Part shown: positions 23,959 to 34,685 of the stretch, piece after piece
Layout: every line of letters begins with the position of its first letter
Numbering within the stretch: the stretch's first letter is position 1
From: Phaffia rhodozyma
Lineage: Eukaryota; Basidiomycota; Tremellomycetes; Cystofilobasidiales; Mrakiaceae
Direction: 5' to 3'
Assembly (NCBI GenBank): GCA_014706385.1
Contig: JACGZH010000009.1
Location: forward strand, 310,001-374,000
Length of the DNA: 64,000 bases
Translations under genes and position numbers: made by a program
The notes under the pieces: generated by a model
The model's input: only the letters and a program-made list of their open reading frames with translations
The model's database searches: none
Told to the model about the DNA's origin: nothing

Positions 23959-26900
23959 ATGATGGAACGAATTCATTTGAACAGACGAACTATCAGCTCC
24001 TTATCGACTCCCTCGCTTCTCTCCCAATTAAGTCTGCCCATCCGCTCTTCAACTTCATATCGTTCGCCTCTTTCCCATGGTCCCTCTAGCCAATTTCAAC
24101 AAAGTCTCAACCACTCATGGCTTCGCAGACAACGGTTCAGCACGACCCAAATCCGATTAAAACGACCAAGTTCGCCAAGTCAAATGATGCACTTTGAGCA
24201 TCGAGGACATGTCCCTTCTGAGAGCAAGCTCTTAAAAGACCCGAATATAGAAACAGAGACGCTTGCTCTGTTGACGGAGGAAGAGGAGTCGTTAGAGGAA
24301 TACAAGTCAAGAGCGTTGATCCATCCGTTGTCGTACGAGCAGAGAATGTTACTGCAGTACGCGACAACATATCGGTTCGTCTGGTTCTTTGTCTTTCTCT
24401 CTCCTTTAATCGTCTTACAATCTCGAAGCGTTCTTGTCTAATTTCTCCACCCTCTGTTCTACGGGACCATGTAGAACGAATATGTTCTTCACAGGCGCTG
24501 CTGGTCAGTCTCTTCCAGTGACGCACCCGCTTCATCCGCTCTCCGGTCTCACACAGAATCGCTCATCTGCTTCAACATTCAACAGGTACCGGTAAAAGTT
24601 ATCTGATTAATCATCTCGTTCACGCCTTCCGGGAACTCCAGCAGACCGTAGCCATCACTTCTTCGACCGGAATTTCTGCTTTCAACATTGGGGGAACAAC
24701 TCTTCATTCTTGGGCTGGAATAGGTCTCGGAGACGGAACGGCTGAGGAGATGATCATCAAGTTGACAGAGGTAGAAGGGAAATCGGCGAGAAAAAGATGG
24801 ACTTCGACAGATGTTTTGATCATCGATGAAGGTATGCTCATCAAATGCGCTCAAGAACTCAAGCGGCGAACACTCCGTACTGATGTTGATCGTTTTTGTT
24901 TGCTTTCTTCTCTTGTCTTATGACAGTATCAATGATCGATGGTGATCTGTTTGACAAACTGGATTTTGTTGGCAGAACGATTCGAGGAGATGACCGGCCA
25001 TTTGGGGGTCTTCAGTTGATCGTGTAAGTCGGCGTACTATTCCTCATTCTACAGCCCCCTTATCACATCAACCAGTTCATCACTGATCTTTAACCCGAAC
25101 GCTCCTTTCTATCTAGGACGGGAGACTTCTTCCAATTGCCTCCTGTTGGAACGTCATGGTCTTCGATTAAGTACGCTTTCCAAGCCGATTGTTGGAAAAC
25201 GGCCATTCTGTTGGAGGTCAAGTTGACTCAAATTTTCAGGCAGAAAGATCCAACCTTGATCTTTCATCTGAACAAAATCCGGTCTGGAATAGTCGACTCG
25301 GAAACGGACGAGTTTTTCAGAGCACTCGAGAGACCAGATTGGGAAGATGACACGACCTTAACGAAACTGTATGCTTTTCTCTTGTGTTCTCTTCTTCGTC
25401 CTAAGAATTCCACTTGTTCCGGTGACAAAATAACAAATTGATAAACTAACTCTTATTTGAAAAAAATCATGACGTATAGCCTACCAACAAGAAACCAAGT
25501 CGAAGAGGAGAACCTCCAAAATCTTTTTCAGCTCGCGGGGGACACCCACCGATATGTTGGAGTCAACTACTTGACGACCCGAGAGAATCGTCGGAACGAC
25601 TTAGCCTACATCAGCTCGGCTTTCAAGCCATCTATACCCACTATCATAGATCTCAAAGTTGGAGGTTCGATTCTTCTTTTGTTCTCTTCTCTGTTGTGAC
25701 CGATGAATTATTTCGAGAGTCAGTTCATGGTGATTGACCACCTTGCGAGACTTTCTTTTTTCCCCTTCTTTGAACCATCCGTCGTATAGCTCGGGTGATG
25801 ATTGTCCGGGTATGTACCAAATGACTGAAACATTGCATCGATCCAAACTCATGACTGGCTCTTGTCGATACATCGAAATAGAACATGATTCCCAATAGGA
25901 TTGTCAACGGAACAACCGGTGTCGTTCACTCTTTTATGTCGACCAGACAGGCCCACGAACATGATGAGCTCGCTATCGAAATACCAGAAAGCCATATCCG
26001 AGCCGATGTGTTTGAGTATCTCACACCGACCGTGTTGTATGACAGGAGATTCGATGATCTCGAACGTGAGATCGATGATGTTGTAACAATCGATCTCGAA
26101 CCAAGAAAGAGGGCGAGGTTGGATGACCCAACGTTGTATCCGGTGGTTGAGATCGAGGGGGATCTATATTTGATTAAACCAATGGTTCACAGGATGACCG
26201 AGCTGCCGGGTGAGAACCAGGCGCACAAGCAAACTTTGGCGGCGAGATATCAAGTTCGTGAATCATTTTCATTGTACGAGTTTATCGAGGGATATACGGA
26301 GCTGCTCAGGACCTAATAACTCGTCCTTCGCTTCCATATCTTATTTTGAACTTTGCGTTTGACAGCTCCCACTTATCCGTTAGTCTTTCTTTCTTGGTTG
26401 TGTCTTCAGATCTACTGCTGATCACCTTGTATTGCCGATGTTTCGACATCTCAGTTGGTTATGCTTTAAGTATCCATAAGGCTCAGGGTCAAACTATCAA
26501 TCGAGTGCAGGTCAACTTTCAAAATATGTTTGCCGAAGGTGAGACTTTGGGTTGAATCAGAATGAATTTCGACCTCTGTTGTTGAGTTATTCTACCGAGT
26601 TACTCAATGAAAACCCGTCATAATGCTAATATTGTCGGGCCATCTTCTACTAACAGGCCAAGCATACGTCGCGTTGTCGCGAGCTCGATCTCTTGATGGT
26701 CTGCAAGTCCTCAACTGGGATAGGGAATCGTACGTTATTCCATTCGTTCCTTGTCTTTTCGGGCAAACTGCTGGCATGACGGTTCATTTGAGCGCTGTAC
26801 TGACTCTTTGTATTCGGTCGAAATGTTAACCGGCTTTTGTAGGGTGGTGGCAAACGATGCTGTCCGAGAGTACATGGCTAATCTCCAAGTCATTGATGGT

Positions 26901-27244
26901 CAAGACGAGGAAGAATTGTATACGAGCGTTCAAGATAAACTGGCTGATGAAAAGAAGATGGAGAAGGGGGAACTAGAGAAGGAGGAGGGAGAAGAAGAAG
27001 ACGATGAGGAAGAACATAAAGTCGAAAGAGTGGAACAGGTAGGACTCGAGATTGTAGAAGACAAGAAGCTGAAGAACAAGATGACTTCGGATGGTGAGAT
27101 AGTGGCAGGGAAGGTAGTGGATGAAAAAGTAACGGAAGAGGAAGCTTGGCGTCGATACTATAAAGGAGGTATGAGCGAATCAAGCTTTGCTTATGCAAGG
27201 AAGAAGGCGTCTTTTTTGGCTGCGTTGAAGGAAATCAACGATTG
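23959..27244 (+). CDS. PIF1-family 5'-3' DNA helicase
   Basis: A superfamily 1B helicase acting on G-quadruplexes, telomeres or mitochondrial DNA. Around ten exons. The motifs are seen in order: Walker A GAAGTGKS (split by an intron, GCTG|GTACC), STGISAFNIGGTTLHSWAGI, Walker B LIIDEVSMIDG, TGDFFQLPPVG, LTQIFRQKDPTLIFHLNKI, then VGARVMIVRNMIPNRIVNG, YALSIHKAQGQTI and YVALSRARSLDGLQVL. The start MMERIHLNRRTISSLSTPS is Arg/Ser/Thr-rich and followed by basic sequence, so mitochondrial targeting is likely; a later Met at about 24184 would give a non-mitochondrial form. After the last helicase motif there is a ~130-residue Glu/Lys-rich tail with YYKGGMSESSFAYARKKASF, which may be a short folded C-terminal piece. 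The family is firm. Confidence 0.92.
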
Positions 27245-27710
27245 ATTATCTGTTAGGCAGGTAGATTGGCGATTACAGTAGAATAGAGATAGTTTGTTGG
27301 TGTGAGCGTCGAGTAATTTTCTGGGTTGTTTCCGAGCTCCAACGAAGCTTGAGTATGATGTTTCTTTCCGTGCGAGATTTTCTCTTTTTATGTCTCGCCT
27401 GTGGGGTTTTTGTCTTTTCGTGTTTATTCTCCCATCTTCCAAGTTTTCTATCTCCCTCTTCTCTTCGTCCTCTTTCGTTCTTCTTTTCTTTGCGGTTCAA
27501 GCCGTTTTCAACTTGGGCACATGCAAAAGCGCATCAGCTTGTTAGCGCTCCTCCCCCCCTCCCCCCTCCTCGTTTCGAATAAGCTTGTGGATCGTATAGA
27601 TTGTCGCTGTCCACCGCTCTTCTATGGTAATCTTGTTCATTGTGTGATCGAATGACTAGGGATTCAAACGTACAGAGGTTCATCAAACAAGGCATTATAA
27701 ATTATTATCT
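27245..27710. other. Convergent spacer
   Basis: 466 bases between convergent PIF1 and eIF2B epsilon genes. Strongly T/CT-rich at 27350-27490 and C-rich near 27546-27572. No gene is supported. Confidence 0.55.
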
Positions 27711-30539
27711 TCAATCACTCTCCTCCTCACTACTTCCATCACTCTCCTCCTCACTACTTCCATCGTCCTCTTCCTCCGAACTATCCGGCTCCATCGCCCA
27801 CTCGACGAATCCTTCAGCAGCTTTCCATAATCTAGTCATGTCCTCCCCATCTTTGGATCCGGGATGAGTCACCCAAGCAGCGACGGTTTGCTGGTCGATG
27901 ACCTCGTTTTGGTAGAGCGCGACCTGAAAACATCGATAGTATGATTCAAGAGCTGATTCGTCCAGGAGGATTTTCTAAAGAAGAAGCGTTTTCAAGGGGG
28001 AATTTTTCAATTAATCAAAATTGGAAGAAAAAAAATTAGACTTTCGTTCGTCTCCTGACAGCGATCAGAGAAATCAAAGGGAAGAGTAGATTCTTACCTG
28101 TAAGAACTGCAAAACCTCAACCTTCTCAGAGGTGGTCTCTGCAAATCTAGACAACAACGGGCCCCAGAGCTCGAACAGCTTATCACTCGCCGCCATGACT
28201 TTCACTGTCGACGCCTTCTCATCCACACCTTCCACTTTGCTCAACAAATAAAACAGTACCACTTCTCTAACGATACCTGGTCCGACATTCGTCGTTGCTC
28301 TAGCCGATTTGATCTGCAATGCTGCGAAATCGAGGGATTCATCATCCACAGCGCCTCCCTTCTCGAAGGCGTGATCCAATGTGGCTAGACATTCAAGTCT
28401 GAATTGAGGTTCATCGCCGACTTCCATCACAAGTGTCAAATTGGGAACCGAAGGAAGATCAGAAGTCGATGATGTAGGAGATGATGCTGGAGTGGACTCT
28501 CGGGAAAGAACGGAGATTGTACCCGAGGAATCAGATAGGCAGAGATCGGATAGTCGACGACCCAGAGAGAGAAGGCGCTTGTTGGGATGATACTCGTAAG
28601 GATCTTCAATGTCGGACTCTTCAGAATCAGAAAAGGCAGACACATCATCGCTCGGCCAGATGAAACCTTTTGAATTTGGTCCCAGGATGGCAGCTCGAGC
28701 GTCGTTTGACAATCCATCATCGTCCTCGCCCTCGTCTTCGTCCTCATCATCCTCATCGTCACTACCATCCTCTCTCCAAGCTCTTCGTCCGACCTTTGTG
28801 AAGGATTCGAGCTTCGCTCCCTCCCCAATCTTCACACCCTCTCCGATTAAACATCCGGTTCCAACTTTCGTACCTTTCCCGAGTACTACTCCATGTCCGA
28901 TGATTGACCCCTCGACAACACTACCCTCTCCAATGATAGCATTATCCCAGATATAAGAATCTTTGATGACACAAGACGGGTGAATCTGAACGTTATGTCC
29001 GATGATCGAAGTTGAAATGGAACAAGACGAAGATATTTGGGATCTTGAACCGATGAGAGTGTTTGGTCCGATGGTGCATGTCCGAGACAACACCGTGCTC
29101 TTGGTCACGTACACACCTCCCTTTCTGAATTCATATCGTTCCTCGCCTTCAACGCCTGGTAGATTTCCATCGGGAACAAGAGGCCATGTCCATCGGGCAA
29201 GGACATCCCGGCTGACGGCATCATAGCTTCGAGTATCACTCACTCGGGTGGCATAGCCTTTACCGGCAAAGTGAACATGAAGAGACAGGTTGAGAAGGTC
29301 GGACGTCAGGATTCCAGGAAGAAAGTCGACACGGATAGATTGATAGTCAAAGTTTTCAGTAAAGAGCCCCGGGATCTGCATGAGTGAGACCAAAAACACT
29401 CTCGTTAGGAACACGCTGATATCAATGGAAATAAGGGGGGGGGAGACACGACTCACATCTACACTGCACACATCGATCCCACAATCGATCAAATCGTTTC
29501 GGACCTCAACTTCTTCCTCTCCGTATTTGAGATCAAATACACTTCCAGGGATATGCGCCCGCTTCTTTCGAGGAACAGCTGGCACAGGCTCATAATGAAG
29601 CAGTTGGTTCGACTCTTTAGGAGAAAGAACAAAGAGCGACGAGGATGGTATCGGCCTACAGAGAACCAATATTAGAAATTACGACAACGTCAAGCAACTC
29701 TCAGCCTATATTCTTCTGAACTGAGAGTAAGTTCAACCATCAGGCTTACCGAATTCGACGACCGAGACCTTCTTTGACAACAATAGTCATGATCGAGTCC
29801 TTGGAGACCTTTCTTCTCTCTTTGTGAGCTTCGACAGCATTCTTAAGATCAATATTCGAGACGACGTCTCCGGACAGAAGAATGAAATCAGACTTGATAA
29901 TCTGTTGTTAGAGAGTATGTTATAAAACCACGATCATCAGTCCTACTTGACTAATAAATAATTTTCTAGTAATCGTTTCTTCGCCAACCAAGGAAGAAAC
30001 GGCAGTAAGGGCTGAACAAAATGAATACATACGTTCATAGAATCAAGCTCTCGCAGAGCGTCTCCAGTCGACAGGGCCGAAGGGGAGACAACGGTAGTGA
30101 TTGTCAAGGGCGAAGACGGTCGAGAGAACGTGGATTTTCTGCCGGTTGAATGAGTAAAGATAGCATAGACAGAGGTCAACACATGTCATCGTCCCAGACA
30201 AGGTGATGCGACCATCGGACGCAGAGGGTAAGAAGAGGGAAGAGAAACATCATATAGGAAGCCCAGCGAACAGAGCAGAACGTACTTGAGAGCCTCCTTG
30301 ACCATTTCTGCCTTTGTCGTACAAAATACGATGACCTCCTTCACACCCGCGATTGCCAGACTCTCCAACGTCCATTCGAGCAACGGCACGTTACACAACG
30401 GAAGAAGACATCGAGGTCGTTGCTGGGTGAGGGGTTGGAAATGATGGTTATAAGAATCTGCGAGGACGACTGCTTGGAGAACATCTTGTTCTTTCTCAAG
30501 AGCCTCCTTAGCTGGCTGAGGGATGGATTTGGGGGGCAT
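27711..30539 (-). CDS. GCD6: Translation initiation factor eIF2B subunit epsilon
   Basis: Catalytic subunit of the guanine nucleotide exchange factor for eIF2. The start MPPKSIPQPAKEALEKEQDV leads into the nucleotidyltransferase-like domain: LQAVVLADSYNHHFQPLTQQ, RPRCLLPLCNVPLLEWTLES, then FILLSGDVVSNIDL. A left-handed beta-helix of hexapeptide repeats follows (GPNTLIGSRSQISSSCSI, IIGEGSVVEGSIIGHGVVLG, KVGTGCLIGEGVKIGEGAKL). An acidic linker (DDEDDEDEDEGEDDDG) and Ser-rich region precede the C-terminal HEAT-like W2 domain that binds eIF2 beta, with the acidic/aromatic boxes (WKAAEGFVEWAM and the terminal SSEEE runs). At least five introns. The tail contains an exact DNA duplication (27715-27762). 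Firm call. Confidence 0.95.
27715..27762. repeat. Exact 24-bp tandem duplication in the eIF2B epsilon tail
   Basis: tcactctcctcctcactact plus tcca occurs twice head to tail (27715-27738 and 27739-27762). On the minus strand it encodes the repeated acidic unit DGSSEEES at the C-terminus, the region that in the family contacts eIF2 beta. Confidence 0.9.
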
Positions 30540-31058
30540 ACGGGGGAACGGATGCGATGAAGGGACAGGATACGATGAATCGAAGGTGGTCGTTGAACAG
30601 TCCTGATAGTGATGATGCCGGAGGAGAAAAAGTGGGTGTAAATTCTGAATAATTTTGGGATTTTTGGTCGCGTCTAAGGAATGTTCACTAGCGCGGCTTC
30701 TGCCTATCGAATTTCTCCAGTGTCGTCTCTTTGTTCTTAGCAACCAACAACAGAACAAGTGTCAGGCTTCATCAACTCATCATAGGCTATGTCTATTGTG
30801 ATGATAAGACAGCATGACCCGGAAGAATAGATGAGAGCACTCCAAAAATTGACGATCTAAATGATGATTAACAGACGATACAAAATGATATTTCTATAAG
30901 ATGGAGTGGTTTTATACAATGCAGACAAGCATCGCTCGATAGTCTACCTAGATATCTACAATGGGCAGAAAAGCCGAGAATAAAGCAGGAAAAGAACAGC
31001 CTGGAGGAAGTGACGAAAGATGAACCATGCAGAGAGATTCTCGAGAGATTGTGATGAT
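30540..31058. promoter_or_regulatory. Upstream region of eIF2B epsilon / downstream of TMEM14-like gene
   Basis: 519 bases between two minus-strand genes; contains the 5' region of the eIF2B epsilon gene and the 3' end of the TMEM14-like transcript. No coding feature is supported. Confidence 0.45.
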
Positions 31059-31629
31059 CTACCATCCCTCCTCAAGACCTTCATAGATATAGTACGCGCC
31101 TACACCAATGGCAGCCGCAGAGAGAATGATCGGCGCTGGTCGGAGGGTTCGAATCGCGGTTGGCACAGTGACGGCAGCGCAGATCGATGAGGCGGCTGAA
31201 CATATCGTGGAAGAAGAACGAGGAGAGAACATCACATAAGTTACTACATTCGTTGCCTCTGAGAACGAAAGAAAATCTCGAACTTACCCGCAGAGACCCA
31301 GGGACCGTCTTCAAGTCCAAATTGGGTTCCCTTTCCACCGCCATAGAACAGACCTGCCGACACGAGGCCTGCTCCTAGCAACCCAGTGGAAGACAAAGAC
31401 GGCTTGCGTAAAAAGTTGAGGACAGAGCCGGTGGCTACAGCTCCAGACATAGCATATGCCGGGGAGGCCGATATCATTGGCGGCTATTGAACCAACGCGA
31501 TAGAAATGAAGGCGTAAGCCAAGGGAGTTCTGAAGCCCTAGACGGCTATGTCGAACGGCATGTAGCAGGAACACTTACTCGGTAAAGAGAGACCATGGGC
31601 GAAGGGAAAGACCTAGTAGAGGAGGGCAT
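31059..31629 (-). CDS. TMEM14-family membrane protein
   Basis: A small membrane protein of 127 residues. Exons 31579-31629, 31288-31483 and 31059-31195 join in frame (384 bases). After a short start MPSSTRSFPSPMVSLYR the chain shows PAYAMSGAVATGSVLNFLRK, LSSTGLLGAGLVSAGLFYGG, then AAVTVPTAIRTLRPAPIIL and SAAAIGVGAYYIYEGLEEG: three to four short Gly/Ala-rich helices, as in the TMEM14/UPF0136 family. The vertebrate member TMEM14C is a mitochondrial inner-membrane protein needed for protoporphyrin handling in haem synthesis; fungal roles are less clear. The ER or mitochondria are both possible locations. An extra loop KGTQFGLEDGPWVSAG between helices 2 and 3 seems longer than usual. Confidence 0.82.
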
Positions 31630-32523
31630 GTTTGGCTAGGTAAGATTTAACTTGGGGTGAAGTGTTGATATTAGAGCGGCTTGGTGAGAAAGACGGCTAT
31701 GTGTGATTGAGAAGATGAGTAAGAAGGAGAAGAGGAAGAAAGAGGATGGATAGCGTCTAGATATATGATTTCAACCAAGGGTTCCCGCCTTTGTCGGCTT
31801 TATTTCGAGTCAAACACATGGCCAGTGATGAGATGTGAGAAGCTCGTCAGTCGGTAAAATGACTGGCTGAATGGAACGAGCCACCAGTGAACGGTATCAG
31901 TGAGAATCCCCAAGAATAGAGCTGAATATTCTGACATCGTCAGCCAATCTCTCTTTGCTTCGCCATTTCCCACCAACTCTTCCTCATCTATCCTCCCTCA
32001 TGATGTGATTCGATTGAACAAGTTCAAGTCAACTGGACAGGACACACGAACATATAGAGTCACCATGATATCAGCTTCCAGTCTGTTTCTACTCTGTTAG
32101 TATATGGCGGTGAACGACAAATGCCATATGGTTGCCCGAATATGGCCGAAGATGGATTTTACCGAACACCGCCGACTTTACTGGCGGAAGAAACCGATAA
32201 AGCCGACCAGCTACTGCGTCATATTAGAATTTTCTTGTACGAGAATGGACATGTCGAGATGAAGCCGAACGAGATGCGAACATAAAAGAAAGAGGAGAAG
32301 GAAGAATCGTCAAACTGTCCTTTAGGAAGGAAATATCGTCCTTTGGTCGAATGGTGATAAAATAGAGAGGAACGGGTATAAACGTGATAAACTCCTTTTA
32401 GGGTTAAATGATATCTATTGATGAAGTGCTACATCTGATAAGCGCGCAACCTGAGGTATGAAAAGCAAGAGAGAGAAACTCACAGTACAAGATAAATATA
32501 CAACAGCGAGACAAACCCCATCA
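31630..32523. other. Intergenic spacer with GCCGAC-type repeats
   Basis: 894 bases upstream of the TMEM14-like gene. It holds the 11-bp inverted repeat listed separately, a short stem ccgcc/ggcgg around 32170-32185 and several GCCGA/TCGGC words. No ORF with family signal was seen. Confidence 0.5.
31793..32207. repeat. 11-bp inverted repeat pair flanking ~390 bp
   Basis: gtcggctttat (31793-31803) and its exact reverse complement ataaagccgac (32197-32207) bracket 393 bases. Terminal inverted repeats of a degenerate small element or paired binding sites would both look like this; no target-site duplication was identified. Confidence 0.45.
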
Positions 32524-34157
32524 TCATGGCTTGGGCATCGTGTTTATAGGTTTAGAGATCAAGTATCCATTCAACTTTGCTTTGTGCTCTGCCTTTCGTC
32601 CGAATCCTCCCCAGCCAGGTCCGTCTGTACCATTTTCTGAATCGGCACAAATAAGAATGCTAGTGCCAGCTTCTCTTCTGGCCGCTTGTCCACCAAAGGA
32701 GACTCCAGGAATCTTTCCTACCTTAAGCACGTTTGGACGACCACTCTCCAGATCCACATATACCCGCTCCTGCTTCGCCTTTATTTTGTTCTTGTTTTCA
32801 CCTCCGTTCTCCAAAGCTTCGTTCATTTCGACGGACCTGTGCTTCCGACCGAACGCAGAGACAACCTTGTCCTTGACGTCCGCGAAGGAGGGGGAACCAA
32901 GATCATGATGGTACGCCCGTCCAACTTGATAAGTTCCATATGCGGCTGACGTTTGAGGGGTCAATGTAGATAGGTTCTCAAACGAAAAGATCTGTCGTTG
33001 CGCCTTCACCCGAGAACCAATGTAGCCCTACGTGGTATATTTTCAAACATAGTTTGGGAAAGCAGGAACACAAAATCAGACGACCTGTACTTAGAAGCAC
33101 TGGATTCAGGATAAGGTCGATTGATTCGACGAACCAAGCAAAAGTTGGCGCAGCCGATGACGAACAGAATCCAAGCGGATATCTGAGCGAACAGGGATAC
33201 ATGATGGGAAAGAATTGCGGTCGAGACACTACATTCCGTCAAAAACTCTCAATTTTAGTATTGGGCAAGCGCTAAGTAGAATACAGTACAGTATTCACGT
33301 ACAATAATTCAGTGAAACCAAGGGTGGCAAGCCCGTACGCTGGACCGAGAGGCGGCAGATATCTAAGTTGATGATGACACGCAGAAACAAGCATGTAAGC
33401 GTTTGCACCTCAACCAAAACCAAAAGCACCAGGCGATCAAGCAAGTCACAGAAGACGTACCGCTCGAAGCATCTGCGAATGTATTCCGGTCCGCCCAGTT
33501 CCGATAGGAACAGGACGAAACAGACGAGAAGAAGAATTATCATATAGAATATAGAAAAGAACGGTCCGCCCGTTTGGTTTGGGATGGCTTCAGATCAGAA
33601 GATCAAATGAAAGCAAGGAAGTTGATGTCAGGTATAATTACAAGGAAGAACAAGCGTTTTGTATGTAGATGAAATCTGACTGGAGTGCTCAATGACTTGA
33701 CAGTCAATCCCATCCAAGGTGGCCGATGATGTCGAGTTCGCCATTCCAGAAGAAGGAGATCCAGCCTTCAGGAAAACAAAACGCCATGGCTCTTTAGCGT
33801 TACTATATCGCTTGACTCGTCTTTTGCGCAAGAGAAAAAAAAGTACGGCTAACCTTGATCCAGGCGTTGACCGCTTTGAGATCACTATCAAGATGACCGA
33901 GATCGAAAAGGCGTAAATTCAGTCGACTGGAGACACCTTGACGTGCAGGAAGAGGCCATAGGAATAAGAACAAAGGACATGGTGTTCACTCACGAGACCA
34001 TGACGACAATGGTTGAAGCAACCACCAATAATATGGCTATCGTTGAGATGGCTCTAAGGATGTTGAGCCCAACGAAAGCTATGCTTGAGCTCTTTGATTT
34101 CTTTGCCTCAGTCTTCCCAGGCAGGCTCGTCTCCAGAATAGGAATGAACTTGTTCAT
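32524..34157 (-). CDS. Fungal tetraspan membrane protein (COPI-associated-like)
   Basis: A multi-exon membrane protein. The start MNKFIPILETSLPGKTEAKK is followed by TM1 (NILRAISTIAILLVVAS...VVMV), SDLKAVNAWIK, a luminal loop with a glycosylation-type NQT (AIPNQTGGPF), TM2 (YMIILLLVCFVLFLSELGG), ERYLPPLGPAYGLATLGFTE, TM3-TM4 (ISAWILFVIGCANFCLV) and a hydrophilic C-terminal tail ending GYLISKPINTMPKP. The arrangement TM-DIKAV-TM-LSELG-ERYFP.LGP-TM-TM is one I associate with fungal tetraspan proteins related to the COPI-associated family; the precise name is uncertain. The tail contains RPNVLKVGKIPGVSFGG and two Gly/Arg-rich bits. Exon joints around 33240-33450 are approximate. Confidence 0.72.
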
Positions 34158-34685
34158 GTCGATTGATCAGGATATCAGAAGAAAGTGCGCTTGGAAGAAA
34201 AAGATCCTGGAAGACGAACACCCAGAAGTCAATTGACGGACAAGCGAGACAAAAGAAAGAAAAAGTTGAGGTCTCGAGAGAAAAGAAAGGAAGGAAGAAT
34301 GTACAGTCGGTCAGTCAGCTACTCGTCAGTCTTTAACAGAAGTATCGGTCTTTCAACGAGCTGCCCAGTCAGCGTACAACAACCGGCAAGATTCAGCCTC
34401 GGTTCATCAATAGGAGAGGCAGGAAAAGCCGACAACAAAAAGAATTGATAGAGATGGAAAGATGAAAGAGGAGAGATCAACGAAGAAAAGGATTGACCAG
34501 ATGAAACACCAAACGGATCAAAGGGGAAGGACAATTGACTGACCGATTCAAAACGCATCACGCACGCGACGCGTTTCATTCAACCTTTTCTTTTGTTCAG
34601 CAGCTTCACACATACACACAGACCCGGAGACTGAGATCTCTTACATCAACAATAGCACAACCACATATATACATAGATACATAGA
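34158..34685. promoter_or_regulatory. Divergent spacer, tetraspan gene / dCMP deaminase
   Basis: 528 bases between divergent starts, GA-rich (34245-34300, 34450-34500). The last 70 bases before 34686 (cacatacacacagac, catatatacatagatacata) are AT/CA-rich leader. No other gene. Confidence 0.45.

Noticed and set aside
31140..31165. tRNA-like word ggttcgaatcg
   Set aside because: Inside a coding exon of the TMEM14-like gene (RTLRPA segment on the other strand); no acceptor stem or anticodon arm can be folded around it.
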